This document shows, piece after piece, positions 41,031 to 49,818 of a DNA stretch of 64,000 nucleotides. The number at the start of each line of letters is the position of its first letter. The first letter of the stretch is position 1. The stretch spans positions 434,001 through 498,000 of the forward strand of contig NZ_LGKN01000003.1 of NCBI RefSeq assembly GCF_001306175.1. Direction: 5' to 3'. This stretch comes from Ardenticatena maritima (lineage in GTDB: Bacteria > Chloroflexota > Anaerolineae > Ardenticatenales > Ardenticatenaceae). The notes under the pieces are model-generated. The model did not search any database and had not been told where the DNA came from. It worked only from the letters and a program-made list of their open reading frames with translations. Made by a program: the position numbers and the translations under genes.

Positions 41031-41816
41031 TCAGGCCGCTTCTTCCGAGTAATCCGAATAGTGGTCGGCTTGGGCTTGCGCTTGCAGGATGAGTTGTTGT
41101 TCGGAGCATGCCGCTTCGTGCGCGCGATCACCCATCGCGCCCTGGATGCGTTCGTCTAACTCCGCCAGCAGGGAAGCGCGCCCGTAGAGGATGAGCGTAT
41201 CGCCGGGCAGGATGCGCGTGCGTCCGGTAGGCGCCCCGACATACGTGCCATCCGGTCGCACAATCCCCAGAACTTGAATGCCTTCCTCGTTGAGTTGTAA
41301 TTCCGCCAAGGTCTTGTGCGCGACCCAATCGCCCTCTTCCACAAAGAGTTCGATAATTTCATACTCGCCTGAGAGCCGCAGAAGCGCCGCGTAATCGCGT
41401 ATATCCAGGTCAGTCCAGCGAGAAAGTGCGACCTCGATGGCGTGTGAAATGAAACGCTCCAGCCGCCGACTATGCGCCAGATACCAGAGAAGTGCCAGAC
41501 CACCCCCCAGCATTCCCATCCGTTCCAACTGTGTGCGTCCGCTTACGCCGAGAAATGCCAGCATGAGCGAGGAAACACCCGTGACAATCCCGATGTTCCC
41601 AATCCACATGAGCGTTAGCGCGATGCGGCGGCGGACGGGATGGTCCACAATCATCTCGGATTCGTTGGTTGTGAAGCCTACGCCGGTAAAGGCGGATGTC
41701 GCTTGGAAGATGGCCACATCTTCAGCCACACCCGTCAGCGTGAGAGCCACCGCCGCGATGCGGATGATGAAGTAAGAAAGCACCACAATGAGCAAAACTG
41801 AAACAACGGCACTCAT
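41031..41816 (-). CDS. One-pore K+ channel-like protein with RCK_C domain
   Basis: 261 residues. A first membrane helix is followed by FQATSAFTGVGFTTNESE, a pore loop with a TGVGF filter like a single repeat of TrkH/KtrB. Two further helices follow (TLMWIGNIGIVTGVSSLMLAFL and MGMLGGGLALLWYLA). From about 140, YEIIELFVEEGDWVAHKTLAELQL through GDTLILYGRASLL is a TrkA-C (RCK_C) ligand-binding domain. It is much shorter than TrkH (about 480), so it may assemble as a tetramer of single pores gated by a cytosolic ligand. Ion selectivity is inference. Confidence 0.65.
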   Translation of the reverse strand: MSAVVSVLLIVVLSYFIIRIAAVALTLTGVAEDVAIFQATSAFTGVGFTTNESEMIVDHPVRRRIALTLMWIGNIGIVTGVSSLMLAFLGVSGRTQLERMGMLGGGLALLWYLAHSRRLERFISHAIEVALSRWTDLDIRDYAALLRLSGEYEIIELFVEEGDWVAHKTLAELQLNEEGIQVLGIVRPDGTYVGAPTGRTRILPGDTLILYGRASLLAELDERIQGAMGDRAHEAACSEQQLILQAQAQADHYSDYSEEAA

Positions 41817-41850
41817 TGTTTCCTCCTTGTCCTGGTAGTGGGCATGTCAT

Positions 41851-41888
41851 GAAAAAAGAAGGCGAGCGCAAAGCGGTGGCGCTCGCCT
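41851..41888 (-). terminator. Terminator of der
   Basis: On the minus strand AGGCGAGCGC-caccgcttt-GCGCTCGCCT is followed by TCTTTTTTC. Confidence 0.8.
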
Positions 41889-41908
41889 GTGCTCGTCTCC
41901 ACGTCTGG

Positions 41909-43288
41909 TTAGCGTTTTTTGGCGCGCGCTTTTTTCTTGGGCTTTTGGTCTTCTTGGGCGTCGCTACCGCGATAACGGAAACGCAAGGGCGTGCCTAAAA
42001 AGGTGTAGCGTTCACGAATCTGATTTTCGAGATAGCGCGCATAACTGAAATGCATCAGGTCGGGATGGTTCATAAACAGAACGAATGTGGGCGGGTCAAC
42101 CTCGGCTTGGGTACCGTATTTGATGCGCAGTTTGCGTCGTCCTTCACTGGGCGGGGCATGGCGGGCTTGCGCCTCAGTGAGTAAGCGGTTGAATTCACCC
42201 GTCGGGATGCGCTTGAAGCGTTCTTCGTACACAGCCAGAGCGAGATCCAGAATTTTGGTGACCCGTTGCCCCGTTTTGGCGGAAACAAAGATCAGCGGCA
42301 CATAATCCATGAAGTTGAGCGCCGCGCGGATACGTTGCTCGTATTCCAGCATGGTGTAGGTATCTTTTTCAATCAGGTCCCATTTATTGACAACCACAAT
42401 CACGCTTTTGTAGGCATCTAAAATGTAGCCCGCCACGTGAGCATCTTGGGCGGTGACGCCTTCGGTGGCGTCAATCACCAGCAACGCCACATGGGCGCGG
42501 TCAATGGCGCGCATGGAGCGCAAGACACTGTATTTTTCGATACCGCGCTCAATACGCCCACGGCGGCGAATACCCGCCGTGTCAATCAGCGTCATCGGGC
42601 GGCCGTAGTAGGTAATGCGTGTGTCAATGGCGTCGCGTGTCGTGCCGGGCACTTCGCTGACAATGGAGCGTTCTTGCCCCAGGATACGGTTGAGCAGGCT
42701 TGATTTCCCCACATTGGGACGCCCGACGATCGCAATGCGCACACTGTCGTCCTCTTCTTCATCGAAGGCGTCCAGGCGGCCGGGCGGGAAGTAGGCGACC
42801 ACGGCATCCAGCAGGTCGCCGGTGCCCATGCCATGCAACGCCGAGATTTCGATTGGTTCACCAAGCCCCAACGCATAAAATTCGGCGGCGTTGAGGCGGC
42901 GTTCTTCGTTTTCGGTTTTGTTGACGGCAAGCACAACGGGCTTGTCGGTGCGGCGCAGGAGTTCCGCTACCTCTTCATCGGCGGCGGTCAACCCTTCGCT
43001 CCCATCCACCATGAAGACAATCACATCGGCTTCATCCATCGCCATCAACGCCTGTTCGCGGATATGCGGCGTGAAGGCGTCATCGTCTTCGGGGGCAAGC
43101 ACAAGCCCGCCGGTATCAACCACATTGAATGTGCGCCCAACCCACTCGCTTTCACCATACACACGGTCGCGCGTTGTGCCTGGCACGTCCTCAATAATCG
43201 CTTTTTTCTCGCCAATCAGGCGATTGAATAACGTTGATTTCCCGACATTCGGGCGACCAACGAGGGCAACCAATGGTTTTCGCTTCAT
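41909..43288 (-). CDS. der: Ribosome biogenesis GTPase Der (EngA)
   Basis: 459 residues. Two GTPase domains in tandem: GRPNVGKSTLFNRL (about residue 11), DTGG and NKTE; then GRPNVGKSSLLNRIL (about 187), DTAGIRRRG and NKWD. A C-terminal KH-like domain has QARHAPPSEGRRKLRIKYGTQ. Required for 50S subunit maturation. A short acidic linker joins the domains and the tail is Lys-rich. No operon partner beyond the upstream zinc-ribbon gene. Confidence 0.96.
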   Translation of the reverse strand: MKRKPLVALVGRPNVGKSTLFNRLIGEKKAIIEDVPGTTRDRVYGESEWVGRTFNVVDTGGLVLAPEDDDAFTPHIREQALMAMDEADVIVFMVDGSEGLTAADEEVAELLRRTDKPVVLAVNKTENEERRLNAAEFYALGLGEPIEISALHGMGTGDLLDAVVAYFPPGRLDAFDEEEDDSVRIAIVGRPNVGKSSLLNRILGQERSIVSEVPGTTRDAIDTRITYYGRPMTLIDTAGIRRRGRIERGIEKYSVLRSMRAIDRAHVALLVIDATEGVTAQDAHVAGYILDAYKSVIVVVNKWDLIEKDTYTMLEYEQRIRAALNFMDYVPLIFVSAKTGQRVTKILDLALAVYEERFKRIPTGEFNRLLTEAQARHAPPSEGRRKLRIKYGTQAEVDPPTFVLFMNHPDLMHFSYARYLENQIRERYTFLGTPLRFRYRGSDAQEDQKPKKKARAKKR

Positions 43289-43324
43289 TGAACAACTCCG
43301 TTTGAGATTCGTCTTCCTGCATGC

Positions 43325-43702
43325 TTATTCGATGATGATATCTTCCTCGCCCCATTCGCGCAGCCCATTCTGGTCGCCCCACGCCCACCGTCGGCGGATA
43401 TGCAAGGTTGTTTTGAGCGGCGCTTCTGCAGATTGGGATTTTGGCTGAATGGCGGTTGACGTGCGCGTCTCACGGCGCGCCAACCAGGTATCCCACGCTC
43501 GTTTGACGAGCCATTGCCCCACCCGCAACGTGAGCACTGTTGCGCCAAGCGCCACAGCCGAAGTGGGCGGCGACCATTTTGTCGGCAGCGCCGATTTCCG
43601 TTCCGCCAGCGGCGCGTGCAAAGGCGCTGCGCAAGCGCCGCAAAACGTGACATTGGGCTCGTTGACGGCTCCACACGTTGGGCAGATATCCACGATACTC
43701 AT
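43325..43702 (-). CDS. Zinc-ribbon protein, unknown function
   Basis: 125 residues. CPTCGAVNEPNVTFCGAC at the N-terminus is a four-cysteine zinc ribbon. A moderately hydrophobic stretch (TSAVALGATVLTLRVGQWL) and a charged tail follow. It lies 36 bases upstream of der on the same strand. No specific role is evident. The 218 bases to the divergent SPFH gene hold nothing recognisable. Confidence 0.65.
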   Translation of the reverse strand: MSIVDICPTCGAVNEPNVTFCGACAAPLHAPLAERKSALPTKWSPPTSAVALGATVLTLRVGQWLVKRAWDTWLARRETRTSTAIQPKSQSAEAPLKTTLHIRRRWAWGDQNGLREWGEEDIIIE

Positions 43703-43920
43703 GGGGCGTCATCCTTTCATTCATCTGCACACAGCGGCGTATAGTATATCGCTTTACACCGCGAAAACAAAGAGCATGCAATGGCACTCAACAGACGCAC
43801 GTCCACTGTTTCTCCAATGCGCCACGTTCTGCTACCATGCGTATGTGCAACCCGCTCATCTCGTCCACGTACTTTTCTTTGCCGCTACTGATTTGCAATC
43901 ACCGAAAAAAGGAGGCTTCC

Positions 43921-45054
43921 ATGTCCAGAGCCATGTCTTTTTTGTTTATGGCGGTGTTTCTGGGTGTTTTTATTACGGTTGTTTTGGTCTCGCTCCAACA
44001 GCGCCAGAAAAAACCCATCAATATCCGCTTAATTATGAGCGCATTTTTGGGGGTTGTCTTGCTGGTGTTGGGATTGACGGCGTTTGCGGACAGTGTTGTT
44101 CAAATCGAAGCCGGAACGGTGGGGGTTGTCAAACGCTTTGGGGATATTGTGGGCGTGTTCAACCCCGGTTTGCACTTCAAAACACCGTTCATTGATGAAG
44201 TTGTGATTTACCGCACGCAAGAAATCATCTACGAGACGTCGGAGAACCCGCAAACGTCGAACGCCGACTATCGCGACTTTGAAGTGGATACGGCTACGTC
44301 CGACGGGCAGCAAATTCGCGCCCGCTACACCGTGCGCTTCCGTATTCGCCCCGAACGAGCGCCTGACATTTTGCGCAATTTGGGCACCGAGCAAGAGGTG
44401 GTTGAGCGCGTGGTCAAGGCGGCGAGCCGCGTGGTGGTGCGCAACACATTGAAAAAATACCCCGCCAGCGATCTCTATTCGGGGAATGTGGAACTTGCCC
44501 AGGAAGAAATTGCCGAAAAGTTGCGCAACGAGTTTGAACGTGCGGGGCTGGAATTGACCTTCTTCGGCTTGCGCTCCATTCAATTTACGGATGAGTACAA
44601 AGCCGCGGTCGAGCGGAAGCAAATCGAAGCCGAAAACATCATCACGAAGAAAAACCTTGCCGAGCAAGCCAAGTTTGACAAGGAACGCTTGATTATCGAA
44701 GCCGAAGCGGAAGCCGAACGCCAGCGCCTCGAACGTATCGGGATTGCCCAGGGTGAAGCCGAAGCGCGCCGTCTGCAAGCTGAAGCCGAAGCCCAGGCGA
44801 TTCTCATTCAGGCGCAAGCCCAGGCGGAAGCCAACCGCTTGATTGCGGAAAGCCTCAGCGAAGCTGTGATTGCCTGGCAGTCGGTGCAGGCATGGAACGG
44901 CGAGTTCCCGTTGATTGTGGGGTCGGGGCAGTTTATCTTGCCGAGCGAGATTTTCACACCGGTGCTCACGCAAGAAATAACACCGTCGCCCCAACCGACG
45001 CCAACACCCGCCCCAGAAGAGGGCGCGAACGAAACGCAACCGACCACGCCATAA
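43921..45054 (+). CDS. SPFH/prohibitin-family membrane protein
   Basis: 377 residues from ATG 43921 (AAAGGAGG upstream); open codons further upstream lack a site. Two N-terminal helices (about 5-25 and 37-58). The SPFH domain follows (VQIEAGTVGVVKRFGDIVG, NPGLHFKTPFIDEV, DGQQIRARYTVRFRI). A long Glu/Ala/Gln-rich coiled coil (about 225-315) and a Pro/Thr tail end it. Such proteins form ring assemblies that organise membrane domains and protease access. Terminator at 45076. Confidence 0.88.
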   Translation: MSRAMSFLFMAVFLGVFITVVLVSLQQRQKKPINIRLIMSAFLGVVLLVLGLTAFADSVVQIEAGTVGVVKRFGDIVGVFNPGLHFKTPFIDEVVIYRTQEIIYETSENPQTSNADYRDFEVDTATSDGQQIRARYTVRFRIRPERAPDILRNLGTEQEVVERVVKAASRVVVRNTLKKYPASDLYSGNVELAQEEIAEKLRNEFERAGLELTFFGLRSIQFTDEYKAAVERKQIEAENIITKKNLAEQAKFDKERLIIEAEAEAERQRLERIGIAQGEAEARRLQAEAEAQAILIQAQAQAEANRLIAESLSEAVIAWQSVQAWNGEFPLIVGSGQFILPSEIFTPVLTQEITPSPQPTPTPAPEEGANETQPTTP

Positions 45055-45075
45055 CGGCGATGGCGTCGTGCATGG

Positions 45076-45108
45076 AAAAGCCGCCCTTCAGTCAGGGGCG
45101 GCTTTTTT
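45076..45108 (+). terminator. Terminator of SPFH gene
   Basis: AAAAGCCGCCC-ttcagtcag-GGGCGGCTTTT followed by TT. Confidence 0.88.
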
Positions 45109-45152
45109 GCGTGTATGGTCTCAGGATGCCCCAAAATAGGCGTTTTATCCGA

Positions 45153-45181
45153 TTGACGTTTTTTTGACGATGTGATACGCT
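45153..45181 (+). promoter_or_regulatory. Possible promoter of the GH16 gene
   Basis: TTGACG (45153-45158), 17-base spacer, TACGCT (45176-45181), upstream of three operator-like palindromes. Confidence 0.4.
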
Positions 45182-45193
45182 TGTGAACAGCCA

Positions 45194-45207
45194 TGAAAGC
45201 CGTTTCA
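45194..45207. promoter_or_regulatory. LacI/CcpA-like operator 1
   Basis: TGAAAGCCGTTTCA, a TGAAA/TTTCA inverted repeat in the GH16 leader. Weakest of the three, because the centre is GCCG. Confidence 0.45.
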
Positions 45208-45227
45208 CATTTCTTTTCACAATATTA

Positions 45228-45241
45228 TGAAAACGCTTTCA
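45228..45241. promoter_or_regulatory. LacI/CcpA-like operator 2
   Basis: TGAAAACGCTTTCA fits the catabolite-responsive element consensus TGNAANCGNTNNCA at every fixed position. Confidence 0.6.
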
Positions 45242-45273
45242 GGATGAGTGGGTGAAAATTTTTTATTCGCGTG

Positions 45274-45287
45274 TGAAATCGATTTCA
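45274..45287. promoter_or_regulatory. LacI/CcpA-like operator 3
   Basis: TGAAATCGATTTCA, perfect palindrome that also fits TGNAANCGNTNNCA, 71 bases before the GH16 start. Confidence 0.6.
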
Positions 45288-45357
45288 TATTTGTCTGGGG
45301 CGCAACGTTGCCATCGGCAACCGAAAGCATGGCAACTGACAGAAAAAGGAGTTTCGT

Positions 45358-48300
45358 ATGCAGCAGAGGTATCGTTTGACGAGTTTCTTCGTTTTTGCCG
45401 TCTTGTTTGCCCTTGTTGGCGTGTTGGCGCTCTGGCAACCGGACGCCACGCCGCGCGCCCAAGCCGCTCCAACAACAGCATTGCCCCTCATTGACGACTT
45501 TGAAAGCGGCTTGCCTGGGACGTGGTTCCAGTACGGGGATTACCAGAACGGGACGTTCATCAACACAACCGTGGTGACCACCAACACCGTGCCAGGGCTG
45601 GACCCCAATTCAGTGCTCAAAATTGAGTACAACTCGGCGGGGTGGGGCGCCGGCACGGGGAATAACCTCGGTGGCCAGGATTGGAGCGCCTACGATGGAT
45701 TGGCGTTTTGGTTCAAAGGCGCGGCAACCGGCGCGACGTTCCGGGTGATTTTGAGCGACAACCCCGACCCGAATGCGTCCGGTGATACCGCCGAACGCTT
45801 TGCTTACGAGTTTGTGGATACGAGCGCGGGCTGGCGGCATATCCTCATCCCGTGGCATGCATTCTTCCGTGATTACGCCTATCAGCCGCCGGGTGCCCCC
45901 AATGACGGCCTGACGTTGACCGATGTGCAAGCCTATGCGCTGGCGTTGCCGGTTGGCACATCGGCGACGGTCTATGTGGACGATGTGCGACTGGTGAAAA
46001 TTCAGGGGGTTGACGACTTTGAAAGCGGCTTGCCTGGGACGTGGTTCCAGTACGGGGATTACCAGAACGGGACGTTCATCAACACAACCGTGGTGACCAC
46101 CAACACCGTGCCAGGGCTGGACCCCAATTCGGTGCTCAAAATTGAGTACAACTCGGCGGGGTGGGGCGCCGGCACGGGGAATAACCTCGGTGGCCAGGAT
46201 TGGAGCGCCTACAATGGTATGGGGTTCTGGTTCTGGGGAAGCAACAGCGGGCAAACGTATCGGGTGATTTTGAGCGACAACCCCGACCCGAATTTGCCCG
46301 GTGATACCGCTGAACGCTTTGCCTATGAGTTTGTGGATGCTTTCGATGGATGGCGGTTTATCAGCATTCCGTGGGATGCGTTCTTCCGTGATTATGCCTA
46401 TCAGCCGCCGGGTGCCCCCAATGACGGCCTGACGCTGACCGATGTGCAAGCCTATGCGCTGGCGTTGCCTGGCGGTACGCGTACAACCTACATTGATAAC
46501 GTGCTCTTGTTTGGCGACGGCAACGTGACGCCTACGGTCAATTTTGTGCAAAATGCGTATAGCGGCAGTGAAGGATTTCCGATTACGTTGACGCTCGGTT
46601 TGAACACACCGCCGACGACAACCGTCACCGTGACGGTGCAAAGCCAGGATGGTACGGCGCTCGCCGGCGTGGATTATGTGCCGCTTTCCACCACGGTGAC
46701 GTTTGGTGTGGGCGAGACCGAGAAAACGGTGGTTCTCACCACACTGGATGACACCAAAACAGAGGACGACGAGACGTTGGCGGTGCTGTTGAGCAATCCG
46801 CAAGGTGTGCAACTTGGGGTGCGCTCCGCGGTGACCGTCACGATTGTGGACAATGATGCGCCGGCAACCGGTGGCGCAAAATTCACGCTGGTGGATGATT
46901 TTGAGCAGAGCGCGTTGCCGTCGGGACAGGATAGCAACGGGATTGGCGTTGGGTATGTGACGTGGAACGCCCCCAGTGCGGCGGCGGCGATTACGCTGAC
47001 GCAGAGCCCGCCTTCGCAGGTGCCGGGCGCGGTGGTCAGCAACACGGTGTTGCAATTGGATGTGACGATTGGCGCCGGGCAGTGGGCTGGGTACACGCAC
47101 GCCTTCACCAACGATGCGGCAGACACATGGGTCTCGCAAGATTGGTCGTCGTATGAGGGCATTTGCTTCTGGCTCTACGGCAACAATACCGGCGGGACGC
47201 TCTTCTTCGACATTCTGGACAACCGCAACCCCGGTTCGACGACTGACGATGCCGAACGCTGGTCATACAGCATTGTGGACAACTTCACGGGCTGGAAACT
47301 CTTTGAGGTGCCGTTTGGCGACTTTGCGCGCAAAGAAATCGGCAACGGCGCGCCCAACGACGGCCTGACGCTGACCGAGGTGTGGGGCTACGCGGTCGGC
47401 GGCTACGGCTCGGTGGACATGGGCACGCGAACCTACTACGTTGATGATGTTGGATTGTTAGTGCGCACGCAGGTTGTGGATGATTTTGAGCAGAGCGCGT
47501 TGCCGTCGGGACAGGATAGCAACGGGATTGGCGTTGGGTATGTGACGTGGAACGCTCCCGGTGCGGCGGCGGCGATTACGCTGACGCAGAACCCGCCTTC
47601 GCAGGTGCCGGGCGCGGTCATCAGCAATACGGTGTTGCAATTGGATGTGACGATTGGCGCCGGGCAGTGGGCTGGGTACACGCACGCCTTCACCAACGAT
47701 GCGGCAGACACATGGGTCTCGCAAGATTGGTCGTCGTATGAGGGCATTTGCTTCTGGCTCTACGGCAACAATACCGGCGGGACGCTCTTCTTCGACATTC
47801 TGGACAACCGCAACCCCGGTTCGACGACTGACGATGCCGAACGCTGGTCATACAGCATTGTGGACAACTTCACGGGCTGGAAGTTCTTCCAGGTGCCGTT
47901 TAGCGACTTTGCGCGCAAAGAAATCGGCAATGGCGCGCCCAACGACGGCCTGACGTTGACCGAAGTGTGGGGCTATGCGGTCGGCGGCTATGGCTCGGTG
48001 GACATGGGCACGCAAACCTACTACGTTGATGATGTAACGCTGTATGGCAAAGTGGCTACGGCAATTCCGCTGCAAGTCGCGTTTGCCGACACGAGTTATA
48101 CGGTCACGGAAGGGGAGACGGCGGTGGTGACGGTTGCGCTGAGCGTGACGACCACGGAGACCGTCACCGTGACGTATGTGACGGCGGAGAGCACGGCACG
48201 CCCCTACCGCGATTTTGTGCCGGTGAGTGGGACATTGACGTTTGCGCCGGGGCAGAGCGTTATGACGTTTACTGTGCCCACGCTGGATAACGCCAAGGAT

Positions 48301-49740
48301 GACGGTTCACGCGCACTCATGCTCAACTTGCGCGACGCTATCAACGCCGATTTGGGCTTTGCCGCGCGGGCGATGGTGACGATTGAGGATGATGAGCCGA
48401 CCGACCCGGCGCTGGTGGATGACTTTGAAGGCTGGCACCCGTTTGAAATCAGTGGCACGTTGACACTTACTGTCACCGAGGTGATGAGCGGGAGCCTTGA
48501 GGCGCGCCCCGAGCAGGATACCTACGAACGGCTGTTGGAAGTGGCGTATGACACAACGAACAGCCCCGCTGTGCTGACGCGCCGCTTTGTTGAACCGCAA
48601 GATTGGAGCGAATACGAGGCGTTGAGTTTCTGGTTCTATGGCACGGGGAGCGGTGAAACCTATACCGTCGAATTGCTGGACAACCCGGCGGTGACGACGG
48701 GCGATGTGGCGCCGAGCGATTGGGGGCTGGTGTGGAGCGATGAATTCAACGACCCGGCGGGAACGCCGCCCAACCCCAATATCTGGACGCATGAAATTGG
48801 GGATGGCACCATGTACGGTATTCCGGGGTGGGGCAATGGTGAGTTCCAATTCTACACAGACGACCCCGCGAATGCGAGCACCGACGGGCAGGGCAACCTG
48901 GTGATTTCCCTGCAACCGACCGATCCCAATAACGCGCCGCTTTGCTGGTATGGTCCGTGCGAGTACACCTCGGCGCGTCTGGTAACAGCGCAGAAGCAGG
49001 CTTTCAAGTACGGGCGTATCGAGGCGCGTATCAAAGTGCCCGATGGACCCGCGGGCTTGTGGCCGGCTTTCTGGATGCTGGGCACCAACATTGGCGAAGT
49101 GGGATGGCCGCAGTCCGGCGAAATTGACATAATGGAGTACGTGAGCCGCTTCCCGAACGAAGTCTTTGGCACGATTCACGGTCCTGGGTATTCGGGCGGC
49201 GCCGGTTTTGGCAACACCTACGCCTTTACGACCACCGTGGCGTCCGACTACCACACCTTTGCGGTCGAATGGGGACCGGATGAAATTCATTGGTACGTTG
49301 ACGGTATCAACTACCACAATGCGACGCCGGCGGATGTTGCGCCCAACGAGTGGGTCTTCAACCACCCATTCTTCCTCATCCTGAACATGGCGATTGGCGG
49401 CAACTTTGGCGGCGACATTGACCCGTCCATGCCCTTCCCGCAAGAGTTGAAAGTGGATTACATTCGCGTGTATGGCGCCGCGGATACCGCCGAACGGTTC
49501 GAGGCGCATTTTGTGGATGACACACCGGGCTGGCGCCGGGTGGTGATACCGTTCTCGCAATTTACGCGGAGCGCCACACAGCCGGCTGGCGCGCCCAATG
49601 ACGGTTTGACGCTCTCGGCTGTTTCGGGCTATGGGCTGCGCATGCCGCAAAACAGCGTGGGGACATTCCGCATGGATTGGGTCTATTTGCAGGATTGGTA
49701 CGTGTACTACTTCCCGCTGATTGGGAACAACGGTCCCTGA
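45358..49740 (+). CDS. Secreted multidomain GH16 beta-glucanase with CBM and Calx-beta domains
   Basis: 1460 residues. Signal peptide (1-39). Two near-identical CBM11-like domains follow (about 45-215 and 218-388), then a Calx-beta domain (about 395-502). A second pair of CBM-like domains (about 510-700 and 705-900) and a second Calx-beta domain (about 905-1010) follow. A last CBM-like domain starts DDFEGWHPF, is interrupted after TVELLDN by the GH16 domain (about 1119-1380), and resumes at DTAERFEAHFVDDTPGWRRVVIPF. The GH16 active site is EIDIME with nucleophile E1255 and acid/base E1260. SGGFKYGRIEARIKVP-like and HTFAVEWGPDEIHWYVDG segments flank it. Likely an extracellular laminarinase-type enzyme, under LacI/CcpA-like control. 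Confidence 0.92.
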   Translation: MQQRYRLTSFFVFAVLFALVGVLALWQPDATPRAQAAPTTALPLIDDFESGLPGTWFQYGDYQNGTFINTTVVTTNTVPGLDPNSVLKIEYNSAGWGAGTGNNLGGQDWSAYDGLAFWFKGAATGATFRVILSDNPDPNASGDTAERFAYEFVDTSAGWRHILIPWHAFFRDYAYQPPGAPNDGLTLTDVQAYALALPVGTSATVYVDDVRLVKIQGVDDFESGLPGTWFQYGDYQNGTFINTTVVTTNTVPGLDPNSVLKIEYNSAGWGAGTGNNLGGQDWSAYNGMGFWFWGSNSGQTYRVILSDNPDPNLPGDTAERFAYEFVDAFDGWRFISIPWDAFFRDYAYQPPGAPNDGLTLTDVQAYALALPGGTRTTYIDNVLLFGDGNVTPTVNFVQNAYSGSEGFPITLTLGLNTPPTTTVTVTVQSQDGTALAGVDYVPLSTTVTFGVGETEKTVVLTTLDDTKTEDDETLAVLLSNPQGVQLGVRSAVTVTIVDNDAPATGGAKFTLVDDFEQSALPSGQDSNGIGVGYVTWNAPSAAAAITLTQSPPSQVPGAVVSNTVLQLDVTIGAGQWAGYTHAFTNDAADTWVSQDWSSYEGICFWLYGNNTGGTLFFDILDNRNPGSTTDDAERWSYSIVDNFTGWKLFEVPFGDFARKEIGNGAPNDGLTLTEVWGYAVGGYGSVDMGTRTYYVDDVGLLVRTQVVDDFEQSALPSGQDSNGIGVGYVTWNAPGAAAAITLTQNPPSQVPGAVISNTVLQLDVTIGAGQWAGYTHAFTNDAADTWVSQDWSSYEGICFWLYGNNTGGTLFFDILDNRNPGSTTDDAERWSYSIVDNFTGWKFFQVPFSDFARKEIGNGAPNDGLTLTEVWGYAVGGYGSVDMGTQTYYVDDVTLYGKVATAIPLQVAFADTSYTVTEGETAVVTVALSVTTTETVTVTYVTAESTARPYRDFVPVSGTLTFAPGQSVMTFTVPTLDNAKDDGSRALMLNLRDAINADLGFAARAMVTIEDDEPTDPALVDDFEGWHPFEISGTLTLTVTEVMSGSLEARPEQDTYERLLEVAYDTTNSPAVLTRRFVEPQDWSEYEALSFWFYGTGSGETYTVELLDNPAVTTGDVAPSDWGLVWSDEFNDPAGTPPNPNIWTHEIGDGTMYGIPGWGNGEFQFYTDDPANASTDGQGNLVISLQPTDPNNAPLCWYGPCEYTSARLVTAQKQAFKYGRIEARIKVPDGPAGLWPAFWMLGTNIGEVGWPQSGEIDIMEYVSRFPNEVFGTIHGPGYSGGAGFGNTYAFTTTVASDYHTFAVEWGPDEIHWYVDGINYHNATPADVAPNEWVFNHPFFLILNMAIGGNFGGDIDPSMPFPQELKVDYIRVYGAADTAERFEAHFVDDTPGWRRVVIPFSQFTRSATQPAGAPNDGLTLSAVSGYGLRMPQNSVGTFRMDWVYLQDWYVYYFPLIGNNGP
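45493..45694 (+). repeat. Intragenic direct repeat, CBM pair 1
   Basis: About 200 bases repeat at 46012-46213 with essentially one substitution (offset 519, 173 codons). Similarity then falls off within the same domain. Confidence 0.85.
46891..47455 (+). repeat. Intragenic direct repeat, CBM pair 2
   Basis: About 565 bases repeat at 47476-48040 (offset 585, 195 codons) with only scattered differences. This indicates recent tandem duplication or gene conversion. Confidence 0.85.
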
Positions 49741-49772
49741 GCGTTGAAAGCGTTGAAGCGGCACATGAAAAA

Positions 49773-49805
49773 GGCGGGCGTCATGCGACGCCCGCCTGCG
49801 TTTTT
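49773..49805. terminator. Bidirectional terminator between GH16 and sensor kinase genes
   Basis: GGCGGGCGTC-atgc-GACGCCCGCC with TTTTT on one side and AAAAA on the other. Confidence 0.85.
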
Positions 49806-49818
49806 AGAGTGATGATTT

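Noticed and set aside
45610-47139. 509-codon minus-strand frame inside the GH16 gene
   Set aside because: Repetitive antisense shadow reflecting the duplicated CBM DNA.
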